Source: Nitrincola alkalisediminis
GTDB lineage: Bacteria; Pseudomonadota; Gammaproteobacteria; Pseudomonadales; Balneatricaceae
Length of the DNA stretch: 64,000 nt
Assembly (NCBI RefSeq): GCF_009821115.1
Contig: NZ_VYTY01000002.1
Span: forward strand, 429,279-493,278
Direction of reading: 5' to 3'
Below, one piece after another: positions 1 through 8,612 of this stretch (positions within the stretch are counted from its first letter, which is position 1; each line of letters begins with the position of its first letter). The notes below the pieces were generated by a model that did no database searches, was not told where the DNA came from, and saw only the letters and a list, made by a program, of their open reading frames with translations. Made by a program: the position numbers and the translations under genes.

Positions 1-350
1 ATCGCGGGCATATCCTTTGCTCTGGGGTTTTTCCACGCGGCCCCCATGCAAAAACGTGTTGCGCCTTTTGCCTTTGCGGCACGGGCCTCTTCTAATACAG
101 CCCTCACTTTCATCAAACGTTCGGTTTCGAGATCCGTGTTGTAATGGGCACTTTGAGGACAGTATTTACAGTCTTCTGGACAAGCACCGGTTTTAATCGA
201 AAGCAACGTACTCACTTGAACCGCATTCGGATCAAAATACGCCCTATGGACCGTCTGTGCTTGATAAATCAAATCACTAAAGGGTAACGAAAAAAGAGCC
301 TGAACCTCTGGCTCTGTCCAATCATGACGTATTGCGCTAGAGTATTGCAT
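1..350 (-). CDS. bioB: Biotin synthase, N-terminal part (cut by window edge)
   Basis: Radical SAM enzyme that inserts sulfur into dethiobiotin, the last step of biotin synthesis. About 116 N-terminal residues are visible; the rest lies beyond the left edge. The radical-SAM motif CxxxCxxC reads CPEDCKYC, with C57, C61 and C64 binding the 4Fe-4S cluster, followed by PQSAHYNT, typical of BioB. Further on, TRFCMGAAW is also a BioB hallmark. The start ATG (complement of 348-350) fits the usual N-terminus, which begins a little before the W-x-x-x-E-V segment. It diverges from comF, and bioA lies 3.3 kb away, so biotin genes are partly clustered. The promoter region at 434-487 carries a BirA-like operator. 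Confidence 0.96.
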   Translation of the reverse strand, partial: MQYSSAIRHDWTEPEVQALFSLPFSDLIYQAQTVHRAYFDPNAVQVSTLLSIKTGACPEDCKYCPQSAHYNTDLETERLMKVRAVLEEARAAKAKGATRFCMGAAWKNPRAKDMPA

Positions 351-433
351 TGAGTGACCTTATTTTAATGATCAACGCTGGCCAAATGGATGTCGGCCAA
401 CACTGATGTGCGTGTACAGGATATTAGGTAGCG

Positions 434-461
434 ATAATAATTTGACAAAAGGACTTGTCAA
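434..461 (-). promoter_or_regulatory. Predicted bioB promoter
   Basis: Read on the minus strand, TTGACA (complement of 456-461) is followed after 16 bases by TATTAT (complement of 434-439), a good sigma-70 pair. It would give a bioB leader of roughly 75 bases. The -35 box lies inside one arm of the BirA-like operator at 455-487, as expected for biotin repression. Confidence 0.55.
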
Positions 462-487
462 CCAATGCTTTTCAACAAAGTTAACAA
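455..487. promoter_or_regulatory. BirA-like biotin operator
   Basis: TTGTCAACC (455-463), 15 bases, then AGTTAACAA (479-487). The arms form an imperfect inverted repeat close to the known enterobacterial bio operator, TTGTAAACC-N16-GGTTTACAA. The left arm covers the -35 box of the predicted bioB promoter, and the site runs over the first codons of comF. Assignment to BirA is inference from arm sequence, spacing and the adjacent bioB gene. Confidence 0.5.
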
Positions 488-1160
488 GTGGTTAAAAAAT
501 AACCATACATGTGTATTGTGCGGTTTGCACCCTGCGAACACGTTCGGCATCTGTGATGACTGCATGTCCGACCTTCCTTGGTCGATATCCTGCTGTCATC
601 AATGTGGACGTCCCACCCCTTTTCCGACTAAGCAGATTTGCACATGCTGCCTAAAACACGCCCCAGCCTTTGATACAACCCTAGCCACTTTTCGATATGT
701 ATTTCCGATTGATCGATTGCTACCCAGCATTAAATACGCCAAGAAAACCTCACATCTAGGCTGGCTATCGAGTCTTATGTCGGAGTATATCCTGTCAAAA
801 GACCTTCCACTCCCTGATGCCTTAGTCCCAGTACCCATGCACCCGTGGGATGAAATAAAACGAGGGTACAATCAGTCATCCTTGCTTACTCATCTGATTT
901 CGAAACAATTAACCTTGCCTGCCCATTTAGGTGCGATTCGAAAAATCAAACGAACCCCGCATCAAAAAGAGTTAAATTTTATTGAGCGTCAACAGAATCT
1001 GATCGATTGCTTTCGCCTCAACAAGCCTCTTCCTAAGCGAGTCGCAATCGTGGATGATGTGATGACAACGGGCAGCACCGTCAATGAAATTAGTCGGTTG
1101 CTCAAAAACAACGGCGTCGAAACCGTTGACATTTGGGTCTTGGCTCGCACGCCTGAATAA
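465..1160 (+). CDS. comF: ComF family amidophosphoribosyltransferase-like protein
   Basis: A 231-residue protein of the ComF/GntX family. The N-terminus holds Cys pairs typical of the family's zinc-binding region (C16/C19, C30/C33, C44/C47, C59/C62). The C-terminus is a type I phosphoribosyltransferase fold with the PRPP-binding motif VAIVDDVMTTGST at about 193-205. Family members are linked to DNA uptake and use of DNA as a nutrient, but the reaction is not established. The start is preceded by AAAGGA 11 bases upstream. The position beside bioB matches the common comF-bioB arrangement in pseudomonads. The BirA-like operator overlaps the start codon, so biotin status could also influence comF; this is inference. 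Confidence 0.9.
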   Translation: MLFNKVNKWLKNNHTCVLCGLHPANTFGICDDCMSDLPWSISCCHQCGRPTPFPTKQICTCCLKHAPAFDTTLATFRYVFPIDRLLPSIKYAKKTSHLGWLSSLMSEYILSKDLPLPDALVPVPMHPWDEIKRGYNQSSLLTHLISKQLTLPAHLGAIRKIKRTPHQKELNFIERQQNLIDCFRLNKPLPKRVAIVDDVMTTGSTVNEISRLLKNNGVETVDIWVLARTPE

Positions 1161-1244
1161 TCCGGCATAAAGATTATTTTTCGTTAAGTTTCAGGCTATT
1201 ATTAGATAAAAATAAAGCAATCAGATCAGCAAAGGATCTCCCCT

Positions 1245-2888
1245 ATGACATTTGAAATGTTTGGCCAGTTGCTCGGCGGCATAGGTATGTTTTTACTGGG
1301 CATGCAACTGCTCACCAACGGTATGAAAAACGCAGCAGGACGTTCGCTTAAAAAAGCCCTGGAGTTTGCCACACGTTCACGTCTAAGAGGGCTCGTATCT
1401 GGAACACTGATTACCGCTCTTGTGCAGTCATCAAGTGCAGTTACCGTTGCAACCTTAGGGTTTGTGAATGCGGGTCTGCTCACTTTGGGTCAGTCAATTG
1501 CTGTTATTTATGGCTGCAATATTGGCACAACCATGGTGGGATGGCTCGTGGCCACCATCGGCTTCAAAATTCAGATCAGCGCATTTGCCCTACCCATTAT
1601 TGGTATGGGAATGTTGCTGCAAGTTATCGGGAAACAACAGCGTATCTCGCACCTCGGCACAGCGCTCGTCGGTTTTGGTATTTTCTTTATCGGCCTTGAT
1701 TTTATGAGGGCTGGATTTGATGGATTAAGCGATGATTTTCAGTTAGCGGCTTTGGGAACGGGTGTATTGGCCTTAGGGTTATTTGTCATTGCAGGTTTCG
1801 TCATGACATTTTTAATGCAAGCGTCTGCAGCCGTCATGGCCATTGCCTTGTCCTTGGTGTACACCGATTCGATTACCATGTCAGCTGCCGCAGCCGTTGT
1901 CATCGGAGCCAACCTCGGCACAACAACCACCGCAATTCTGGCGTCAATTGGCGCAACAGCCAATGCGAAGCGTATCTCGGCTGCACATGTAGCCTTTAAT
2001 CTATTAACCGGTTGTGTTGGGCTTGTGTTGCTCATGCTATTGGCAGGACAGTTAGATGCCCTGAATCCGCAACAATATGACTTGGTTATATTACTCGCCT
2101 TGTTTCACACGTTATTTAATGTCATGGGTGTTGTCCTCATGTGGCCGCTGACAACACCTCTGGAGCGCTTTTTACTCACCCGTTTTCGTAGCCAAGAAGA
2201 AGATGAGGCAAGACCCCGTTTCATCGATAAGACCATCATTAATACGCCAACCCTCGCTATCGAAGCCATCAGCCTTGAACTCAGCCGCGTCAGCCAATTA
2301 TCAAGCCGTTTAGCTAGAGAAGCCATTAGCTCAGAGCGTAATGCCACAGCTAAACTGGAGCAACAAGCCAAGGGGATTCAATACTTAATTGGTAAAATTG
2401 CTGAATTTAATCAAGAGATTGGACGTCAAAATCTATCACCCGACATTCATGAAGTACTCCCCATTTCCATGCGCGTCATGCGCTACTACAGCGAAGTCAC
2501 TCGCTTATCAGCAAAACTGCCTGAATTTTATTCAATGCTTGACCAAGTCGAAAACAAGAGCGTTAAACAAGCTATTTTTAATTATCAGAAACAAGTGATT
2601 GCCTTGATCGATCTATGTGAAATTAAGGAAGGGAGTTCTGTTCAAGGTACCCAAGGCCATCAACTTGTCTTAACCTTGGAAAAAGAATACCAAACCTTGA
2701 AAAGTCTTTTGCTTGAGCAAAGTACCTTAGGCCATTTATCAAGTGAAGACAGCATCGCGCTTTTAGATGCTGTCAGCCATATTAACCGTCTTGCTGAACA
2801 GGTTGAAAAAGGTGCACGTTACTGGAGCTACGCTACACCCGCTGCTCAGAGAGCCCCTTTGGCAATGCCGACTGCAGCGACGAACTAA
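1245..2888 (+). CDS. Na/Pi cotransporter family protein with PhoU-like C-terminus
   Basis: A 547-residue inner-membrane protein of the Na+/phosphate cotransporter (NptA/YjbB) family. Two inverted Na/Pi repeats are visible: the first contains ALVQSSSAV (59-67) and CNIGTT (91-96), the second LMQASAAV (190-197) and GANLGTTTT (221-229). The QSSS-type motifs and GxNxGTT loops are the family's substrate and ion-binding signatures. After about residue 340 the protein becomes soluble, helical and charged, resembling a PhoU-like domain thought to regulate transport. AAAGGA precedes the ATG. Probable function is phosphate movement coupled to sodium; direction (uptake or efflux) cannot be told. trmO follows 12 bases after the stop, so the two are probably cotranscribed. 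Confidence 0.88.
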   Translation: MTFEMFGQLLGGIGMFLLGMQLLTNGMKNAAGRSLKKALEFATRSRLRGLVSGTLITALVQSSSAVTVATLGFVNAGLLTLGQSIAVIYGCNIGTTMVGWLVATIGFKIQISAFALPIIGMGMLLQVIGKQQRISHLGTALVGFGIFFIGLDFMRAGFDGLSDDFQLAALGTGVLALGLFVIAGFVMTFLMQASAAVMAIALSLVYTDSITMSAAAAVVIGANLGTTTTAILASIGATANAKRISAAHVAFNLLTGCVGLVLLMLLAGQLDALNPQQYDLVILLALFHTLFNVMGVVLMWPLTTPLERFLLTRFRSQEEDEARPRFIDKTIINTPTLAIEAISLELSRVSQLSSRLAREAISSERNATAKLEQQAKGIQYLIGKIAEFNQEIGRQNLSPDIHEVLPISMRVMRYYSEVTRLSAKLPEFYSMLDQVENKSVKQAIFNYQKQVIALIDLCEIKEGSSVQGTQGHQLVLTLEKEYQTLKSLLLEQSTLGHLSSEDSIALLDAVSHINRLAEQVEKGARYWSYATPAAQRAPLAMPTAATN

Positions 2889-2900
2889 CAAGAAGGTTCT

Positions 2901-3623
2901 ATGTCCCTTACACTCGATTACATAGGTCAAGTGCACAGCCCATTTAAAGAGAAATTTGGCATTCCAAGGCAACCGGGGTTAGCAAACACGCTTAAGGCAA
3001 GCATCGAGATTTGGCAGCCCTATGGTTCTGCCGCCAGCGTCAAAGGACTGGAGGACGTCTCACATATCTGGGTTATTTTTGCGTTCAGTGCGACGGCTGC
3101 TGCTGGCTGGAAAGCCAGTGTGCGCCCGCCTCGACTGGGTGGCAATGAGAAAATGGGCGTTTTTGCAACCCGTTCGACCTTTCGGCCCAATCCAATCGGG
3201 CTCTCAGCGGTCAAATTGGATGGCGTACGCATTGATAAAGACAAAGTCTGGTTAGATGTGTCGGGAGCAGACCTTCTAGACGGCACCCCGGTTTTGGACA
3301 TCAAGCCTTATCTTCCTTATTCGGACTGTTTAACAGATGCCGAGCTTAACTGGGCTGCCGATGCGCCTGATAGCCAAAAAGAGGTGGTCTTTTCAGCGTC
3401 AGCCATTCAAGTGTGTGACCGCATCGAAACATCTCAAGGCTATTCCTTGAAAGCCCAGATTGAAGACGTGCTAAGACTCGATCCACGCCCCTCCTATAAA
3501 TCTGACAAGGATGAGCGTATCTATGGACTTGCGTTACATGAGTTTAACATACGCTGGAAAGTCGAGGCGCAATCTATCCAAGTCCTGAGTATTGATGCGC
3601 TTGACACCCGCTCCACTCCATAA
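2901..3623 (+). CDS. trmO: tRNA (N6-threonylcarbamoyladenosine(37)-N6)-methyltransferase TrmO
   Basis: A 240-residue TsaA/TrmO-family protein. TrmO uses SAM to methylate N6 of t6A37 in threonine tRNAs. The N-terminal beta-barrel domain shows the family motifs IPRQPGL (21-27) and GVFATRSTFRPNPIGLS (86-102), both characteristic of the SAM and substrate site. The C-terminal domain matches the longer proteobacterial form (E. coli YaeB is about 235 residues). AGAAGG lies just upstream of the start. It sits 12 bases after the Na/Pi transporter and 19 bases before bioA, so all three may share a transcript. Confidence 0.92.
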   Translation: MSLTLDYIGQVHSPFKEKFGIPRQPGLANTLKASIEIWQPYGSAASVKGLEDVSHIWVIFAFSATAAAGWKASVRPPRLGGNEKMGVFATRSTFRPNPIGLSAVKLDGVRIDKDKVWLDVSGADLLDGTPVLDIKPYLPYSDCLTDAELNWAADAPDSQKEVVFSASAIQVCDRIETSQGYSLKAQIEDVLRLDPRPSYKSDKDERIYGLALHEFNIRWKVEAQSIQVLSIDALDTRSTP

Positions 3624-3642
3624 TTCCATTGAGAGCTCCACT

Positions 3643-4932
3643 ATGCATGATCCAAAACTCACAGGTGCACTCGCCTTTGATCGTGAGCACATTTGGCACC
3701 CCTATTCATCCATGACGGACCCGCTTGAGGTGTATCCCGTCACCTCAGCCAAGGGGGTCAGAATCACACTGGCCAACGGCCAAACCTTAATAGATGGCAT
3801 GGCGTCTTGGTGGTCTGTCATTCATGGCTATGGACACCCACGTCTGAATCAAGCCGCGAAAAATCAAATCGATGCCTTTTCACATGTAATGTTTGGCGGC
3901 TTAACGCATATGCCAGCGATTGATTTAGCACAAAAACTGGTGCGGATAACCCCCGATGGCTTGGAGAAGGTGTTTTTTTCTGACTCAGGCTCTGTCAGTG
4001 TTGAAGTCGCCATCAAAATGGCTTTGCAGTATCAGCAAGCACGTGGGTATACCCGTAAAAATCGCATCATCAGTTTACGTCGTGGCTACCACGGTGACAC
4101 GTTTGCCGCTATGTCGGTCTGCGATCCCGTTACAGGGATGCATCAGATTTTTCAAGGGGCCTTACCCAGTCAAATTTTTCTTCCAGCACCTGAAACCCCC
4201 TTTGGAGAGGCACTGCTCGCATCCGATTTAGATGCATTGGAGAGGACGTTCAAGCAGCATCATACGGAGGCCGCAGCCCTTATTCTGGAACCGATTGTTC
4301 AAGGTGCTGGTGGCATGCGCTTTTACTCCGCTGACTATATTCGTCATGCCAGACGCCTCTGCGATCAATATGGCTGCCTGCTCATTGCCGACGAAATTGC
4401 CACGGGGTTTGGTCGTACAGGCCAACTGTTTGCTTGCGAACACGCCAATATCGCCCCCGATATTCTGTGCTTAGGCAAAGCGCTCACGGGCGGCTATCTT
4501 AGCCTAGCTGCAACACTGACCACCGATCATGTTGCCAAAACCATCTCTCAAGGCGGTGCGGGATGCTTCATGCATGGTCCAACCTTTATGGCCAATCCTC
4601 TCGCGTGTGCCATTGCACTGGAAAGCGTAACGCTACTGCTTGAGGGGGATTGGAAAAGCAATATCCTAAGGCTTGAAGCTCAACTAACGCAACATCTCGC
4701 GATCCTCAAGAATCATCCCAAGGTTGCCGATGTGCGTTGCCTCGGCGGTATTGGTGTCGTCGAACTTAACGCCCCCTGCGAACTCAAACGCTTGCAACCA
4801 AAGTTCGTTGAAGAAGGCATTTGGGTGCGCCCATTTGGAAAACTGGTTTATGTCATGCCACCTTATGTAATCACAGATGAGGACTTGGCGACCTTATGCC
4901 AGGGCATAGTGCGAGTTGTAACCTCACTTTAA
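3643..4932 (+). CDS. bioA: Adenosylmethionine-8-amino-7-oxononanoate aminotransferase
   Basis: PLP-dependent class III aminotransferase that converts KAPA to DAPA using SAM as amino donor, the antepenultimate step of biotin synthesis. The ATG at 3643 gives 429 residues, the usual BioA length; a longer frame from 3592 would overlap trmO and add 17 unrelated residues. BioA hallmarks include HIWHPYSSM near the N-terminus, MASWWSVIHGYGHP, and FFSDSGSVSVEVA. DEIATGFGRTG carries the PLP-ring aspartate (D250), and the Schiff-base lysine is K279 in CLGKALTGG. It is separated from bioB by three genes, all in the opposite orientation to bioB, so biotin genes are not one operon here. Confidence 0.96.
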   Translation: MHDPKLTGALAFDREHIWHPYSSMTDPLEVYPVTSAKGVRITLANGQTLIDGMASWWSVIHGYGHPRLNQAAKNQIDAFSHVMFGGLTHMPAIDLAQKLVRITPDGLEKVFFSDSGSVSVEVAIKMALQYQQARGYTRKNRIISLRRGYHGDTFAAMSVCDPVTGMHQIFQGALPSQIFLPAPETPFGEALLASDLDALERTFKQHHTEAAALILEPIVQGAGGMRFYSADYIRHARRLCDQYGCLLIADEIATGFGRTGQLFACEHANIAPDILCLGKALTGGYLSLAATLTTDHVAKTISQGGAGCFMHGPTFMANPLACAIALESVTLLLEGDWKSNILRLEAQLTQHLAILKNHPKVADVRCLGGIGVVELNAPCELKRLQPKFVEEGIWVRPFGKLVYVMPPYVITDEDLATLCQGIVRVVTSL

Positions 4933-4943
4933 TCTCGTTCAGA

Positions 4944-4971
4944 TTGACTTGTTACAACGCACTTTTATGAT
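4944..4971 (+). promoter_or_regulatory. Predicted promoter of the thioesterase gene
   Basis: TTGACT (4944-4949), a 16-base spacer and TATGAT (4966-4971) form a good sigma-70 promoter in the 92-base gap after bioA. Transcription would begin about 50 bases before the ATG at 5025. Confidence 0.5.
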
Positions 4972-5024
4972 ATAGATAGATTAAAATTGCGTTAGAAAAA
5001 TCTCATGACTAAGGAAGAACAATC

Positions 5025-5465
5025 ATGCCACGCATCAAAATCGATATGCCAGATAACTACCTATTTAGCACTGAAATACCGATTCGAATCAGTGACATTA
5101 ATTATGGCGGGCATTTAAGCAATGATGCACTTCTCTCAATCATTCACGAATCCCGCATACGTTTTCTCAACCAACTGGGTTACGGTGAACTTGATATCGA
5201 AGGACTTGGACTTATCCTAACGGACTCTGCGATCATTTATAAAGCAGAGGGCTTCCATAGAGATGTCATCCAAGTAGATATTTCGGTGGGCGACTTCAAC
5301 AAATATGGATGCGATTTTTATTATTTACTCACCAATCGCAAAACAGCCGTTGAAATCGCTCATGCCAAGACAGGCGTCGTCTTTTTTGACTACACGACCC
5401 GAAAAGTATCACTTTTACCCGATGCCTTTAAAGATCGTGTATTCAAAGATGCTGGCGAATCTTAG
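5025..5465 (+). CDS. Hotdog-fold acyl-CoA thioesterase family protein
   Basis: A 146-residue protein related to YbgC/4-hydroxybenzoyl-CoA thioesterases. The segment R-I-S-D-I-N-Y-G-G-H-L (21-31) resembles the hotdog motif D-x-x-x-x-G-H-x, in which an aspartate or asparagine and the following region shape the active site. The remainder alternates strands with one long helix (34-51), as expected for a single hotdog domain. The substrate is unknown. AAGGAAGAAC precedes the ATG. The stop overlaps the dnaB stop codon by a few bases, so these convergent genes share their ends with no room for a separate terminator. Confidence 0.75.
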   Translation: MPRIKIDMPDNYLFSTEIPIRISDINYGGHLSNDALLSIIHESRIRFLNQLGYGELDIEGLGLILTDSAIIYKAEGFHRDVIQVDISVGDFNKYGCDFYYLLTNRKTAVEIAHAKTGVVFFDYTTRKVSLLPDAFKDRVFKDAGES

Positions 5466-6847
5466 TCTTCAGGATAGTCGTAATGAATATGCGATAAGTT
5501 TTCAAAGCGTGTGTATTTACCAATGAAGGCCAAGCGTGATGTACCTATCGGGCCATTACGCTGCTTACCTATGATGATTTCTGCAACCCCTTTTTCTGGG
5601 CTGTCTTCGTTATACACTTCGTCTCGGTAGATAAACATGATGACGTCGGCGTCCTGCTCAATCGCTCCTGACTCCCTTAGATCTGAGTTGACTGGACGTT
5701 TATTTGGACGATTTTCAAGACTTCGGTTCAGCTGTGATAAGGCAACAACCGGGCACTGCATTTCTTTAGCCAACGCCTTTAAGGATCGTGAAATCTCCGA
5801 AATTTCAGCAGTTCGCCCTTCTGTTTTGCCCGTCTTCAACTGCATCAACTGCAAATAGTCGACCATGATTAACGCCAAATCACCATGTTCTCGGACAATA
5901 CGTCTTGCTCGGCTACGCATTTCATTTGGACTAATGCCTGCCGTGTCGTCAATAAACAAGGGCTTTCCCTTGAGCATATTAACGGCCGCCGTTAACTTCG
6001 GCCAATCCTCTTCAACAAGTTGCCCGTTTCTAACACGGGTTTGGTCGATTTTACCTAGTGACGATAACATACGTGTAACCAACTGGTCTGCAGGCATCTC
6101 TAAGCTGAACACCAATACCGGACGTTGCGTGCCCATCAGAGCATTCTCAACCAGGTTCATGGCAAATGTGGTTTTCCCCATAGAAGGACGTGCCGCAACT
6201 ATGATTAGGTCTGAAGGCTGCAGACCTCCTGTTTTTGTATCTAGGTCATCAAAACCTGTGGTGACCCCCGTGAGGGCGTCAGCATTATTAAACAGATGGT
6301 CAATGCGCTCCACGGCCCGTTTCAAAAGCGGGTTGATCGGCTCAGGTCCTCCTTGATTTGGACGATTCTCTGCGATCTGAAAGATTTTCTGCTCAGCTTC
6401 GTTCAGGATTTCATCTGAACCACGCCCCTGAGGTGAAAATGCATTTTCGGCTATTTCATTGGCAACGTTGATCATCTGGCGCAGTAATGCACGATCTCGG
6501 ACGATTTCAGCGTATGCACGTATGTTAGAAGCACTCGGCGTATTACGCGCCAATTCAACTAAGTAAACAAGCCCCCCTACCCGTTCTAAATCATCATTGC
6601 GATCCAACTCCTCCGACAGGGTAACAACGTCGATCGGACGGCTATCATCGACCAGTTTTTGCATGGTTCGGAAGACAATGCGATGCTCCGAGCGATAAAA
6701 GTGACCATCCACCAAAATCTCAGAGACGGTATCCCATGCATTATTATCCAACATAAGCCCACCCAGCACTGATTGCTCAGCTTCGAGTGAGAAAGGAGGG
6801 GCTTTTATCTGGTCAACGATGTCTTGTTGAGGATCAGCATAGTCCAT
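5462..6847 (-). CDS. dnaB: Replicative DNA helicase DnaB
   Basis: Hexameric 5'-3' helicase of the replication fork. The N-terminal domain (about 20-125) contains LEAEQSVLGG; the RecA-like domain has Walker A RPSMGKTT at 220-227, the Walker B segment LIMVDYLQL, and the DnaB motif ALSQLNRSLENR. The ATG at 6847 gives 461 residues, close to family length. A longer frame to 6928 is rejected because it adds 27 unrelated residues and would include the gene's own predicted promoter (6895-6924). The strong terminator after rplI suggests dnaB is transcribed from that promoter rather than from the ribosomal operon. No intein or insertion is visible. Confidence 0.97.
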   Translation of the reverse strand: MDYADPQQDIVDQIKAPPFSLEAEQSVLGGLMLDNNAWDTVSEILVDGHFYRSEHRIVFRTMQKLVDDSRPIDVVTLSEELDRNDDLERVGGLVYLVELARNTPSASNIRAYAEIVRDRALLRQMINVANEIAENAFSPQGRGSDEILNEAEQKIFQIAENRPNQGGPEPINPLLKRAVERIDHLFNNADALTGVTTGFDDLDTKTGGLQPSDLIIVAARPSMGKTTFAMNLVENALMGTQRPVLVFSLEMPADQLVTRMLSSLGKIDQTRVRNGQLVEEDWPKLTAAVNMLKGKPLFIDDTAGISPNEMRSRARRIVREHGDLALIMVDYLQLMQLKTGKTEGRTAEISEISRSLKALAKEMQCPVVALSQLNRSLENRPNKRPVNSDLRESGAIEQDADVIMFIYRDEVYNEDSPEKGVAEIIIGKQRNGPIGTSRLAFIGKYTRFENLSHIHYDYPED

Positions 6848-6894
6848 AATAAGTACCTGATATGAATCGAAAGAGAAGCATTGGAAGGGGGACC

Positions 6895-6924
6895 ATTGTA
6901 ACGACTCGTCTATTGCTGAGACAA
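6895..6924 (-). promoter_or_regulatory. Predicted dnaB promoter
   Basis: On the minus strand, TTGTCT (complement of 6919-6924), 18 bases, then TACAAT (complement of 6895-6900). It lies between the rplI terminator and the dnaB start, supporting both independent transcription of dnaB and the shorter dnaB start. Confidence 0.5.
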
Positions 6925-6939
6925 GCATTTGCGTTACGC

Positions 6940-6975
6940 AAAAAAAACGCCGTGTACTCGAAGAGTTACACGACG
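6940..6975 (-). terminator. Terminator after rplI
   Basis: On the minus strand a GC-rich hairpin (CG-T-CGTGT-A-ACTC, loop TTC, GAGT-ACACG-G-CG) is followed by eight T. It ends the rpsF-rpsR-DUF2232-rplI transcript before dnaB. Confidence 0.85.
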
Positions 6976-7000
6976 CTTGAGTTGTGTCTAGGTGCTGGAA

Positions 7001-7447
7001 TTATTCAGCAACAACAACCAACTTGATAGATGCATTCACTTCTGGGTGCAATTGCAGACCAATGTTGAATTCACCAATGTGACGAATTGTACCAGACGGC
7101 AAGCGAACTTCGCTCTTGCAAACTTCAATACCTGCACCTGTAATCGCATCAGCAATGTCACGCGTACCAATTGAACCAAACAGCTTGCCTTCATCACCGG
7201 CTTTGGTGACAACAGACAATTCCATTTCATTCAGTTTCTCAGCGCGATCAATTGCAGCGGCTAATTTAGCAGCAGAAGCCGCTTCAAGCTCAGCACGACG
7301 CTCTTCAAAGCGTGCAATGTTGTCTGCAGTAGCAGAAACCGCTTTACCTTGAGGAACCAAGTAGTTACGGCCAAAGCCGCTTTTTACAGATATTTTGTCG
7401 CCCAGTTTTCCGAGCTTACCAATATTTTCGAGCAGAATAACTTCCAT
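7001..7447 (-). CDS. rplI: 50S ribosomal protein L9
   Basis: A 148-residue L9, the elongated protein near the L1 stalk base that affects translational fidelity. The N-terminal domain begins [13 protein letters not shown] and continues with [13 protein letters not shown], the L9 signature. A long connecting helix follows at about 40-75, then the C-terminal RNA-binding domain. The ATG at 7447 has GAGG upstream and gives exactly the usual length; an 8-residue longer frame is rejected. It is the last gene of the rpsF operon and is followed by a strong terminator. Confidence 0.97.
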   Translation of the reverse strand: MEVILLENIGKLGKLGDKISVKSGFGRNYLVPQGKAVSATADNIARFEERRAELEAASAAKLAAAIDRAEKLNEMELSVVTKAGDEGKLFGSIGTRDIADAITGAGIEVCKSEVRLPSGTIRHIGEFNIGLQLHPEVNASIKLVVVAE

Positions 7448-7486
7448 CTCGCAAACCTCTTTTTTCTGCAATAGTGTTGCAGTGTC

Positions 7487-8347
7487 TTAATTCCCAGCCG
7501 GGATTCGTGATCGCAGATCTAATAAAGCATCGATCAACGCGAGAATCACCAGCAATGTAACTACATAGGGACCCATAAAGACGATTGATAGATATAAAGC
7601 CACCAACCATGTCTTTCCAAGTGATCGTTTTGCTACCACGCCATGAACCAAAGCGATGCCTGCAACTAGAAGAGGCAGCAACAATAAGGCATACCATCGA
7701 CTACTATTTGGCAGCAACGCATTTCCGGCAAGCAGAAGGATCACCAAGCTCACTGCGAATACAAGTGGCAATCGCAGTGAATGAAACTCTTGTTGAAACC
7801 CACCTGGATTATACAATCCGGCTTGCCAGCTTCTAGCCAACATCAAACACCCCAACACAACGGCAACATGAAATGCCGTAATGGCGCCCAAAATCAAGTT
7901 TCGTATATTCTCGTCCGAAAACCCGTTTAGAGCAGATGCAGGATTGGCAGCACTGCGTTGAGTAACCAGCTGACGAGCTACCTCAACAATTTGATCCAGC
8001 AAAGATCCTAACCCTAGCTCAAGTAGAAAACTCACAACAATACCCATGGGTACAACTGCGATTAACACTTGCTGCCAACTTGACGTTGTCCGTAATACCG
8101 TTGCCAGTACAAAACTGCTAACGATAACTACGGCCGCACTGGGATCACCCGAAAGCACCCATGCAATGGCTGGCAGTAATGCCCAGATTAAAATCTTTAA
8201 CGCATCCGACACACCCCTTCTCAGAGTGATCAGACTTACGGCTGCTGCACTTACCCAATAGAGCAATGGCAGCATGGCCGCAATAACAACCACCATGATC
8301 GCCTGATTACGCCCCTTCATAATCACTTCTGCAAGGGTACGCATCAT
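7487..8347 (-). CDS. DUF2232-type multi-pass membrane protein
   Basis: A 286-residue, very hydrophobic protein with about eight predicted membrane helices, including segments near 15-35, 45-65, 65-85, 95-115, 160-175, 195-215, 220-235 and 255-275. In pseudomonads and relatives a YybS-like DUF2232 protein occupies this same place between rpsR and rplI, and both position and topology fit; its function is unknown. Two adjacent ATGs (8347, 8344) follow an AAAGGG-like site. A third at 8320 would still keep the first helix and cannot be excluded. It starts 14 bases after rpsR, so it is co-transcribed with ribosomal protein genes. Confidence 0.75.
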   Translation of the reverse strand: MMRTLAEVIMKGRNQAIMVVVIAAMLPLLYWVSAAAVSLITLRRGVSDALKILIWALLPAIAWVLSGDPSAAVVIVSSFVLATVLRTTSSWQQVLIAVVPMGIVVSFLLELGLGSLLDQIVEVARQLVTQRSAANPASALNGFSDENIRNLILGAITAFHVAVVLGCLMLARSWQAGLYNPGGFQQEFHSLRLPLVFAVSLVILLLAGNALLPNSSRWYALLLLPLLVAGIALVHGVVAKRSLGKTWLVALYLSIVFMGPYVVTLLVILALIDALLDLRSRIPAGN

Positions 8348-8361
8348 GGCGAGAACCCTTT

Positions 8362-8589
8362 CTACTGGTGACCGTCAGTATACGGCAGCAATGCGATGTA
8401 ACGCGCGCGTTTAATCGCTGTTGCCAACTGACGCTGGTAACGTGCTTTAGTGCCAGTGATACGGCTTGGTACAATTTTACCAGTTTCAGTAATGTAGGCT
8501 TTCAATGTTTCTAAATCTTTATAATCGATTTGTGAAACACCTTCAGCGGTGAAGCGACAAAACTTACGGCGACGAAAAAAACGGGCCAT
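8362..8589 (-). CDS. rpsR: 30S ribosomal protein S18
   Basis: A 75-residue S18, the usual length. [13 protein letters not shown] opens the protein, and [27 protein letters not shown] is the conserved body (written here only as a family match). S18 pairs with S6 on the platform of the 30S subunit. It lies 23 bases after rpsF and is preceded by TAGGAGAG. Confidence 0.97.
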   Translation of the reverse strand: MARFFRRRKFCRFTAEGVSQIDYKDLETLKAYITETGKIVPSRITGTKARYQRQLATAIKRARYIALLPYTDGHQ

Positions 8590-8612
8590 GTTAACTCTCC
8601 TAAAAAATGGAA

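Noticed and set aside
442..461. TTGACA-N8-TGTCAA palindrome as a separate repressor site or a comF -35 box
   Set aside because: As a -35 box it would start transcription inside comF. It overlaps the BirA-like operator, which explains the same bases better.
1156..1180. AATAATC/GATTATT hairpin after comF as a terminator
   Set aside because: Seven AT-rich pairs that include the stop codon; too weak to call.
5865..6356. 163-residue plus-strand frame
   Set aside because: Lies wholly antisense to the conserved core of dnaB; its composition follows from dnaB codons.
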